Shown one piece after another: positions 18,099 through 25,480 of a DNA stretch of 64,000 nucleotides (position 1 is the stretch's first letter; every line of letters begins with the position of its first letter). A program made the translations under genes and the position numbers. Source of the DNA: Pseudobdellovibrionaceae bacterium (GTDB lineage: Bacteria; Bdellovibrionota; Bdellovibrionia; Bdellovibrionales; UBA1609); the NCBI GenBank assembly GCA_947444305.1, contig CANEZP010000005.1, forward strand, positions 1-64,000, read 5' to 3'. The notes below the pieces were generated by a model. That model did not search any database, was not told the origin of the DNA, and was given only the letters and a program-made list of their open reading frames with translations.

Positions 18099-19379
18099 GT
18101 GTTGAACGTTACCCAAAAACCGCATCTTCACCAAGACTGGATCGATCCCCATGCCATCGGCATCGTGCGGGCGCTTCAGAAAGCCGGCTTCACCAGCTAC
18201 CTCGTCGGCGGCTGTGTGCGCGATCTCCTCATCGGGATTCATCCCAAAGATTTTGATATCGCGACCGACGCCAAACCCGACGAAGTCAAACGCATCATCC
18301 ACCGCGCTTACGTGATCGGCAAACGCTTTCGGCTCGTTCTTGTCCGCCGCGATGAGATGCAGTTCGAGGTGGCGACCTTCCGCCGCGAGATTCAGGCCGG
18401 CGAAAATCCCGAAGATCTTCCATCCGGTGACAACATCTTCGGCAGCGCCGAAGACGATGCGAAGCGCCGCGATTTCACGATCAACGGATTATTTTACGAT
18501 CCGATCAACGATCAGCTCATCGATTTCGCCGAGGCCCTGCCCGATCTTGAAAACAAATGGGTTCGCATGATCGGTGATCCACGCGTGCGCCTCGCCGAAG
18601 ACCCGATCCGGATTTTGCGCGCGTTGCGGTTGAAACACATGATTCATTTCTCACTCGACGCCGAATTGCGCGAAGCCATGAGTGAATTTGCGCATACCTT
18701 AACGACGACCGCCCTGCCCCGCCGCCGCGAAGAAATCTTAAAACTGATTCGGCTAAAAAATCCTGACCTTGCCTTCCGAGATGCGCAAGATTTAGGGATT
18801 ATGAAATTTCTCTCGCCGACTCTTTCGAAACAGATGGAAACCGAAAATTGCGACATGTTTTTCGAGTATCTCCGTCAGTACAAAGCCGCGCTCGGTGAAA
18901 ACGGCACGCCCGGCGAACTTTTCGCGGGCCTCGTGCACGCCTACGTCCGCTCGTTTATGGAGCCCGATCCGAATCACAGCGCACGCTCCGTTTTTGAAGA
19001 CGAAGAATTTCAAACATGGATGCGCGACGAGCTGGGGATGTTCAAACACGAACAGTCTTTGACCGTTAAGGCGCTGCACGTTGAACCTCTGCTCGCACGG
19101 CGCAAAGAATTTCAGCGCAAAGGCGAACGCCGTCAGCGCGCGTTGCTCATGAACGATGCGTTCCCGCTCGCTTACCGCTTCGCTTGCCAAGATTATCTAT
19201 TGTCATGCGAAGATTCACTGTACTGGGGCCACGCTTACGAAGAGCTCCGGGCCGCGTACCCCGAAGGCATTCCGTCCAGCGGCGGTGGCACGGGCGGCGG
19301 CGCCGACCGTAAACGCCGGCGCAGAACGCGGCGCCCACGCCGGGGCCCAAAACGAAACGCCGAAGAGGTCAGATCTTAA
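18099..19379 (+). CDS. pcnB: Poly(A) polymerase / class II nucleotidyltransferase
   Basis: PcnB-type enzymes add poly(A) to RNA 3' ends, promoting decay; the close relative is the CCA-adding enzyme. The head domain has YLVGGCVRDLLIG, the catalytic DFDIAT, RFRLVLV followed by EVATFR, and RRDFTINGLFYD; the neck has RVRLAEDPIRILRALRL. The RF-R-LV motif and a very basic tail (KRRRRTRRPRRGPKRN) favour a poly(A) polymerase over a CCA enzyme. It starts at GTG 18099. The stop overlaps the TatA-like start as TAATG. Confidence 0.9.
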   Translation: MLNVTQKPHLHQDWIDPHAIGIVRALQKAGFTSYLVGGCVRDLLIGIHPKDFDIATDAKPDEVKRIIHRAYVIGKRFRLVLVRRDEMQFEVATFRREIQAGENPEDLPSGDNIFGSAEDDAKRRDFTINGLFYDPINDQLIDFAEALPDLENKWVRMIGDPRVRLAEDPIRILRALRLKHMIHFSLDAELREAMSEFAHTLTTTALPRRREEILKLIRLKNPDLAFRDAQDLGIMKFLSPTLSKQMETENCDMFFEYLRQYKAALGENGTPGELFAGLVHAYVRSFMEPDPNHSARSVFEDEEFQTWMRDELGMFKHEQSLTVKALHVEPLLARRKEFQRKGERRQRALLMNDAFPLAYRFACQDYLLSCEDSLYWGHAYEELRAAYPEGIPSSGGGTGGGADRKRRRRTRRPRRGPKRNAEEVRS

Positions 19380-19573
19380 TGTTCATGCACCTGCTCATTC
19401 TCGTCATCATTATCTTATTGATCGGGGGCGGGGCTAGATTAGCGCGCGCCGGCCGTGGTCTCGGTGAGGGCGTCCGCGAATTCAAAAAAGGTATTCGCGG
19501 TGAAGGCGACATCGACATCACCGACTCGGTCAAGCGGATCGAAGACGAAGGCGAAAACGGTAAAAAATCTTGA
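19379..19573 (+). CDS. TatA/TatE-like small membrane protein
   Basis: The 64-aa protein has one N-terminal membrane helix (MFMHLLILVIIILLIGGG), then an amphipathic helix RAGRGLGEGVREFKKGI and a charged acidic tail. This is the TatA/TatE plan for the pore-forming part of twin-arginine translocase. The usual FG-x-x-KLPE hinge is replaced by GGGARLARA, so it is divergent, and no tatB or tatC is nearby. It could be a TatA paralogue or an unrelated membrane-active peptide. It is tightly coupled to pcnB (TAATG) and to the next gene (TTGA). Confidence 0.75.
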   Translation: MFMHLLILVIIILLIGGGARLARAGRGLGEGVREFKKGIRGEGDIDITDSVKRIEDEGENGKKS

Positions 19574-20169
19574 ACGCTCCACTCTCACTCCTTACGGTTT
19601 TGATTTTGAGTCTTCCGTTCACCGCCGCCGCCGAGACCGGATCGGCTTGCCCGGATGTTAAGGACGCAAAAAAATATTCCGAAAGTGAGCCGGTGAAGCT
19701 CATAACCACGGCGCGCGAACCTAAATCGGCGAAGGCGGGTTTTTCCCTTCGCTACGTCCGTGAACTGTTAGAGAAAAGCGGTTTGGTTAAAACGCTCGGC
19801 CGCCCCGATGAAGCGGCGGAGCGTGGTGGTCAGATGGATAATCTGAAAGCCGCGATCAATCCTTCGGAGCAAACCGCCAGCGACACCGGCGATGTGCGCG
19901 CCCTCAACGCGCGGGACGCCGGCCTTTGGCTGCAATCCAACGGCTTCGTCAATATAAGTGCCTGTGAGGATTGGAAAACGGTCTTAGTAAATCCGATGAA
20001 AGTTCCCACGGGCGCCGTGGTCGTTTACCGCCACCCTCGTCAAGGTTCGCATCCCGGCCACATCGAGATCGCAACGCCGGGCGGTTTTTGGAGCGATCTT
20101 CCCCGCAAGAAACGCGAATATTCGCCGGGTCTCGACATCGCCGGCATCTTCATCAAACCCGTTCGCTAA
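19570..20169 (+). CDS. Exported papain-fold (CHAP/NlpC-like) protein lacking the catalytic Cys
   Basis: The 199-aa protein starts at TTG 19570, overlapping the previous stop, and has a signal peptide ending TAAAE. The region GFSLRYVRELLEKSGL matches the helix that carries the nucleophile in CHAP/NlpC hydrolases (C-A-R-Y-V-R type), but Ser stands where Cys is expected. The rest fits too: ARDAGLWLQSNGF, VPTGAVVVYRHPRQG and HPGHIEIAT with the catalytic His. It may be a Ser variant or an inactive peptidoglycan-binding protein. The fold call is by pattern only. Confidence 0.7.
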   Translation: MNAPLSLLTVLILSLPFTAAAETGSACPDVKDAKKYSESEPVKLITTAREPKSAKAGFSLRYVRELLEKSGLVKTLGRPDEAAERGGQMDNLKAAINPSEQTASDTGDVRALNARDAGLWLQSNGFVNISACEDWKTVLVNPMKVPTGAVVVYRHPRQGSHPGHIEIATPGGFWSDLPRKKREYSPGLDIAGIFIKPVR

Positions 20170-20266
20170 GGGTAATTCTGCCCCGGGGCCCTAGACTAAT
20201 TATCTAAAAAGGTCGCACGTGGCTCCATTGGTTCACATGGCGCAGCGCTTGATATAAAACGATTAC

Positions 20267-22024
20267 ATGAAACTTCTCCAAGTCTATCTCAGGTCATTGA
20301 AGCTGTTGTGGTCCGAACGTTTGCTTACAACGACGCTCGTTCTCGCGTCGGTGCTTTCGGCACTTATCCAACTAACCGAACCCATTTTATTCGGGCGCGT
20401 GATCGACACGTTGTCGAAGAACGGCGCCGTGTGGCCGGTCTTAAGTTTTTGGGCGACGATCGGGATTCTCAATTTATTCGTCAGCGTTTTTCAAGCGGTC
20501 TTCGCCGATCGTTTAGCGCATCGTCAGCGCTTAACGATCATCGGTGAAGTTTTCGAACGAGCGATCGCTCTACCCGTCACCTTCCATTCCGAACGCGGTT
20601 CGGGAAAAGTTGTGCGCGCAATTCTTGCGGGTGCGGATCAACTCTTCGGTTTGTGGCTAACATTTCTGCGCGAACATTTATCCGCGATCGTCGGTATCGC
20701 GGTTTTAGTTCCCACCGCATTATCGATGGATTGGCGCTTGGCGATTTTGTTGTTCGGACTCGCGACTGTCTACACGGTAGCCAATACTGTAATTTTGAAT
20801 CGCACGAGCGGTCAGCAAGCGCAGGTCGAAGGATATCACCAAGATCTCTTCGGGCGAGTTGGTGATGTGATCGGTAACGTCACCGTCGTGCAAAGCTACA
20901 CACGTTTGCTCGATGAGAAGCAAGCGCTTCAAGATATTATGTCACGCTTGTTGCAAGCTCAGTATCCCGTGCTTACATGGTGGGGTCTCTTAACAGTAAT
21001 TACGCGCATTTCCGCGACGCTGACGATGGTGTGCATCCTTGGTCTCGGGTCCTATTTCGCCGCACGCGGGGAAATATCGGTTGGAAATATCGTCGTGTTC
21101 ACGGGCTTTGCGGGATTATTGATCGCGAAGCTCGATCAAATCTCCGCGTTTTTTTCGCGCGCGATTAATCAAGCGCCCGCGCTAATGAATTTTTATGAAC
21201 TGCTCGATCAAAAAGGCGGCGCGCACGAATTACCGAACGCACAGATCTTGAGCGGCGTTCGTGGCGAAGTTGTTTTCGACAATGTAAGTTTTAAATTTCC
21301 CGACTCGCCGAATGGAGTTCTTGATCTAAACTTTACCGCACTCGAAGGACAAACGATCGCGCTCGTCGGCGCATCGGGTTCGGGCAAAACGACGACGCTT
21401 GGTTTATTGCAACGTTTGTTCGATCCGCAAGAAGGCCGCATCTTAATCGACGGCCAAGACGTTCGCCAATTCACTTTGCACTCGTTGCGTGAATCGATCG
21501 CGACGGTTTTTCAAGATTCGGGTTTATTTAATCGTTCGATTTACGAAAACATTCGCGTCGGTCGCCCCGCCGCCACCGAAGCCGAGATTCAAGAAGCCGC
21601 GAAGCAAGCCGACGCGCACGAATTTATTATGAACAAACCCGGCGGTTATCACTTCGTCATCGGTGAACGTGGCTTATCGATGTCGGGCGGTGAACGTCAG
21701 CGCATCGCGATCGCGCGCGCGATCTTGAAACAAGCACCGATTCTTATTTTTGACGAAGCGACCAGCGCGTTGGATAACGAAACCGAAAAAAGAATCCAAG
21801 CCGTGCTCGCGAATCTTCGTAAAAATAAAACGACGTTCGTCATCGCGCACAGATTGTCGACGGTTGTGAATGCCGATCAGATTTTAGTTTTTGAAAAAGG
21901 CCGTATTGCCGAAGCCGGAACTTTTGAGAATCTGCGCCAAGCACACGGAATATTCCGGCGTCTCGTTGACGCCGGCGAATTGAACACCCAGCGGACGCCC
22001 CCGCCGCAGGAGATTAGGATCTGA
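20267..22024 (+). CDS. NdvA/ChvA-like glucan-exporter ABC protein
   Basis: The 585-aa half-transporter has an N-terminal six-helix membrane domain and a C-terminal ATPase: Walker A GASGSGKT (368-375), a signature beginning LSMSGGERQRIAIARAIL, Walker B LIFDEATSALD and an H-loop AHRLSTV. Across the membrane domain it follows the NdvA/ChvA cyclic beta-1,2-glucan exporter pattern closely (TEPILFGRVID, TALSMDWRL, LLQAQYPVLTWW, FAGLLIAKLDQ). The likely role is export of a glucan or polysaccharide; no glucan synthase is nearby. A GATATA box lies 10 nt before the ATG and no Shine-Dalgarno sequence is seen. The gene looks somewhat AT-richer than its neighbours. Confidence 0.88.
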   Translation: MKLLQVYLRSLKLLWSERLLTTTLVLASVLSALIQLTEPILFGRVIDTLSKNGAVWPVLSFWATIGILNLFVSVFQAVFADRLAHRQRLTIIGEVFERAIALPVTFHSERGSGKVVRAILAGADQLFGLWLTFLREHLSAIVGIAVLVPTALSMDWRLAILLFGLATVYTVANTVILNRTSGQQAQVEGYHQDLFGRVGDVIGNVTVVQSYTRLLDEKQALQDIMSRLLQAQYPVLTWWGLLTVITRISATLTMVCILGLGSYFAARGEISVGNIVVFTGFAGLLIAKLDQISAFFSRAINQAPALMNFYELLDQKGGAHELPNAQILSGVRGEVVFDNVSFKFPDSPNGVLDLNFTALEGQTIALVGASGSGKTTTLGLLQRLFDPQEGRILIDGQDVRQFTLHSLRESIATVFQDSGLFNRSIYENIRVGRPAATEAEIQEAAKQADAHEFIMNKPGGYHFVIGERGLSMSGGERQRIAIARAILKQAPILIFDEATSALDNETEKRIQAVLANLRKNKTTFVIAHRLSTVVNADQILVFEKGRIAEAGTFENLRQAHGIFRRLVDAGELNTQRTPPPQEIRI

Positions 22025-22027
22025 CCC

Positions 22028-23941
22028 ATGCAGAACGTTGAGAAAATTCCCAGCATCGGCACCGAAAATGCCGTTGATAAATCGGTAGCGCGCCCGCCCG
22101 TAGAGCCCTTGGTTTTCAGCCACGAGCCCGAATCGAAATACTGGGCCGTCGCCAGCGAACTGTGGAGTTTGATCCGCGAGATGAAGGGTTCGCCCAAACT
22201 TAAGCACATCTTAGCGCTCACCGCCGGACTCGTGACCGTGCTGCTCGTGAACATGGTTTTTCAAGTCTACCTGAATAACTGGAACGGCGCTTTTTACCGC
22301 GCCATCGAACAGAAGAACGTCTCTATGGTTTGGCACCAGACGTGGGTGGCGCTGCAGCTTATCGCTATTCTTTTGACCGTCGTGGTCTCGCAAACCTGGC
22401 TGCACGAGCGCATGAAGATCTCGTTGCGCGAATGGCTCTCGCACAAATTGCTTGACCACTGGCTGCAACCGGGTCGCGCTTACCGCTTGGCCATCACCTC
22501 CGACACCGGCGTAAATCCCGATCAGCGGATTCAAGAAGACGTTCGCAACTTTAGCGAAGGTTCGGCGGATTTGAGCATCGGGCTCACGCAATCTTCACTC
22601 CTGCTCGTTAGTTTCATCGGTGTTTTGTGGGCGATGTCTTCGGGAATAAAATTCGAAGTCAGCGGCCACATGGTGCAAATTCCCGGTTACATGGTTTGGG
22701 TCGCGATTCTGTACGCGATCATCGGTTCGTGGGTGACGGCGCGCGTGGGCCGTCCGCTAATCAAGTTAAACGAGGAGCGCTACGCACACGAAGGCGACTT
22801 CCGTTTTTCGATCGTTCGCGTTTCCGAAAGTTCGGAGAGCATCGGTTTCTATTCCGGTGAAAAAGATGAACGTAAGATTATCAATAAAAGTTTAGGTGAA
22901 GTTCTTGAAATCACCCGCAAATCATCCGGTGCGTTGGCTCGGTTGACCTGGATCACTTCCGGCTACGGCTGGTTGATGTTGCTCGTCCCCGTTTTGGTCG
23001 CGCTGCCCGGCTACCTCCAAGGGGCGCTGGATCTCGGCGGCTTGATGATGGTCGTCGGTGCTTTCGGACAAGTGCAGAACTCGCTTCGCTGGTTCGTCGA
23101 TAACTTTGCCCGCATCGCCGATTGGCGCGCGGCCCTTCACCGGGTCGTCGTTTTCCGCGACGCGATGAGGGTCGTCGATGAATACGAAAACTCATCGGCG
23201 CAAATTGAACTCGTCGATCACCCCGAAGGACATTTGCAGTTTGATCACACCAAGGTCAGCTTGATCGACGGCGAAGTCGTCATCGCCGACGCCACCGCGC
23301 ACATTCGGCCGGGCGAACGCGTGTTGATCATGGGTCCGTCCGGGTCGGGAAAAAGCACCCTGCTCCGCGCGGTCGGTGGTTTGTGGCCGTGGGGTTCGGG
23401 CAAAATTCATTTGCCCCCGCGCGATCAAATTATGTTCTTGCCGCAAAAGCCCTACATGCCGATGGGAACGCTCGCCGAGGCTCTCAATTATCCCGTGAAA
23501 CACGCGGGCTACTCACGCGAAGAAATGGGCACCGCGCTCGCACGGGTCAACCTCGAAGAATTTATTCCGCTGCTCGATCAACTCGAGCGCTGGGACAAAT
23601 TAATGAGCCTTGGCCAGCAGCAACGTTTAGCGTTCGCCCGCTTGCTCTTGCACAAACCGAAATGGGTTTTCTTGGACGAGGCGACCAGCGCGCTCGACGA
23701 TCAAAATCAACATACGGTCATGACGTTGTTCACCGAAGAGCTCCACGAGACCGCGTTGCTCAGCATCGGTCACCGCCCGGGTCTTTCGGATTACCATACG
23801 CGAACGTTGCACCTGACCGCGACCGGTGAGGGCACGATTTTGCGCCGCCGCCCGAAGCCCGAGCGCATCTCGATCTGGAATAAAGCAAAAGGCTTGGTCC
23901 GCCGTCCGGTCGTCAACGCTGGCGCTATTTCGGCGCCGTAA
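22028..23941 (+). CDS. YddA/SbmA-type ABC transporter, fused permease and ATPase
   Basis: The 637-aa protein has an SbmA/BacA-like membrane domain (LNNWNGAFYRAIEQKN, RMKISLREWLSHKLLDHWL, NPDQRIQEDVRNFSE, ITSGYGWLMLLVPVLVALP) and a C-terminal ATPase with Walker A GPSGSGKST, signature SLGQQQRLAFARLLL and DEATSALD. This is the COG4178 family, whose characterised members move peptides, cobalamin or fatty-acyl substrates; direction cannot be told here. It begins 3 nt after the NdvA-like gene with AGGAGATTAGGA upstream, so the two are probably co-expressed. Its end overlaps the convergent oxidoreductase by 17 nt. Confidence 0.9.
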   Translation: MQNVEKIPSIGTENAVDKSVARPPVEPLVFSHEPESKYWAVASELWSLIREMKGSPKLKHILALTAGLVTVLLVNMVFQVYLNNWNGAFYRAIEQKNVSMVWHQTWVALQLIAILLTVVVSQTWLHERMKISLREWLSHKLLDHWLQPGRAYRLAITSDTGVNPDQRIQEDVRNFSEGSADLSIGLTQSSLLLVSFIGVLWAMSSGIKFEVSGHMVQIPGYMVWVAILYAIIGSWVTARVGRPLIKLNEERYAHEGDFRFSIVRVSESSESIGFYSGEKDERKIINKSLGEVLEITRKSSGALARLTWITSGYGWLMLLVPVLVALPGYLQGALDLGGLMMVVGAFGQVQNSLRWFVDNFARIADWRAALHRVVVFRDAMRVVDEYENSSAQIELVDHPEGHLQFDHTKVSLIDGEVVIADATAHIRPGERVLIMGPSGSGKSTLLRAVGGLWPWGSGKIHLPPRDQIMFLPQKPYMPMGTLAEALNYPVKHAGYSREEMGTALARVNLEEFIPLLDQLERWDKLMSLGQQQRLAFARLLLHKPKWVFLDEATSALDDQNQHTVMTLFTEELHETALLSIGHRPGLSDYHTRTLHLTATGEGTILRRRPKPERISIWNKAKGLVRRPVVNAGAISAP

Positions 23942-25478
23942 GCACCGAGCGAAAAAGTCGGATCACGCCGGCTAGGTTCCCCATCGCGGTGACGGCGCAA
24001 AATCCGCTCATCATCGCGCCGACGATTCCGTGCGCGAGCACGTCGGCGCCGGCCAGGTATAAACCTTTGATATGGGTACGCGGGCCTAGTCCTTTAAGTT
24101 TATAGCGGGCCGTCGTGGCGGGTAATCCGTAAACTTCACCTTCGGTGTGCTTGGTGAAATGATCGATGCTCAACGGGGTCGACACTTCAACGTAATCCAC
24201 TAGCTCGCGAAATCCCGGATGTCGGCTTTCGACAAAATCTAAGACGAGTTCTCCGACCTTTGCTTTTCGTTGTTCATACTTAAGGCCGCGCTTTTTCCAA
24301 GCTCCGTCGCTCAATTTCGAAAAGTAATCGAAACTTGCGGGCACCATGATTTCGGCGGTGTGAAATTTCGCGTCCCGGTCCTTTAAAGATGGAAACGAGA
24401 TGTAGCAGCCTTGCACTTCGCCCTCGGGAGCGGGCGGGCTATTGTGCATGCGTTCGAAGTCGGTATCGGCAAAGATCCAATGATTTTCGCCTTTGAACCC
24501 GAGCTCTTCCGGGCTGCGTTTTAATCCGAGGTAAACCGTCGACATCGTCATGCCCACCGGAAAATCGATAATCTTTTTTTGCCGGCCCGTAATGTGGTTC
24601 GGCAAAAGATTGCCGTACGTTTGCCGCGCGCCGATGCTTGAGACAACTTTGCGAGCGCTGAATTCTTTAATTTCTCCCCGGTGATCGGCGCGCACGCCGA
24701 TGACCCGCGCTTTACGGGTTAAGATGGCCGTTGCCCGATGGCCGGTCAAAACATCTACGCCCAACTTTTGAAGATGGGCTTTGATACTTTTCGGCAAAGT
24801 GCCCGAGCCACCCTTAGGGTAGAAACCGCCTTTAAGATAATGGCGAACGATGAGCGCGTGCACGAACAAGCTCGCTTCGCGCGGAGCGAGGCCGTAATCG
24901 CCGCAGGGTCCGGCGAGTAAAGCCGCCAGATCAGGATTTTTGATGTTGGCATCAAAGTAATCTTGCAAGCTCATTTGTCCGAGACGTCTTTTAGGCCAAG
25001 CGGCTAATTTTGGAAGCCAGCCGAGCAGCGGCGGCAAGATTTGCGAGGCGAACCGAATCGTGCCCCAAATTTGCGCGCGGAGCAGATCCTTGAAATACTT
25101 TTCGATGACCGCGCGATCACCCGGGAACTGCCTTACGAGATCTTCGATAAAAACATCTTCGCCGGCACGTTGGGCAAATTTAAATTTGGGAAATTGAAAA
25201 ACGTCGAACGGGTCCGGTAATTTCAGCCAGTCGACTTGGCCTTCGGTTAGGAAATCCATCACCTTGCGCGGAAAATCTGCGGGTCCCATGTTGCCGACGT
25301 AGTGAAGGCCGGTGTCCCATTCGTATTTGCCGCGCTTAAATGTATGCGTGAAGCCGCCGATGATGTTGTGCTGTTCGAGCACCAAGACTTTTTCTTTGCG
25401 GACTTTTGCTAATAGAACGGCGGCCGTCAGACCGCTGATCCCGCTGCCCAAAATGATCGAGTCATATTGGGCAGCCAC
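23925..25478 (-). CDS. FAD-dependent retinol-saturase / carotenoid-desaturase-like oxidoreductase
   Basis: The 517-aa protein begins with a dinucleotide-binding motif (IILGSGISGLTAAVLLAK), then LEQHNIIGGFTHTFKRGKYEWDTGLHYVG, as in all-trans-retinol 13,14-reductases and phytoene-desaturase relatives, and ends with the FAD-contact strand GLYLAGADVLAHGIVGAMMSG. These enzymes reduce or desaturate polyenes. No phytoene synthase or other carotenoid gene is in the window, so the substrate is open. It starts at GTG 25478, two bases after the transketolase stop. Confidence 0.85.
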   Translation of the reverse strand: MAAQYDSIILGSGISGLTAAVLLAKVRKEKVLVLEQHNIIGGFTHTFKRGKYEWDTGLHYVGNMGPADFPRKVMDFLTEGQVDWLKLPDPFDVFQFPKFKFAQRAGEDVFIEDLVRQFPGDRAVIEKYFKDLLRAQIWGTIRFASQILPPLLGWLPKLAAWPKRRLGQMSLQDYFDANIKNPDLAALLAGPCGDYGLAPREASLFVHALIVRHYLKGGFYPKGGSGTLPKSIKAHLQKLGVDVLTGHRATAILTRKARVIGVRADHRGEIKEFSARKVVSSIGARQTYGNLLPNHITGRQKKIIDFPVGMTMSTVYLGLKRSPEELGFKGENHWIFADTDFERMHNSPPAPEGEVQGCYISFPSLKDRDAKFHTAEIMVPASFDYFSKLSDGAWKKRGLKYEQRKAKVGELVLDFVESRHPGFRELVDYVEVSTPLSIDHFTKHTEGEVYGLPATTARYKLKGLGPRTHIKGLYLAGADVLAHGIVGAMMSGFCAVTAMGNLAGVIRLFRSVLTAPK

Positions 25479-25480
25479 TT

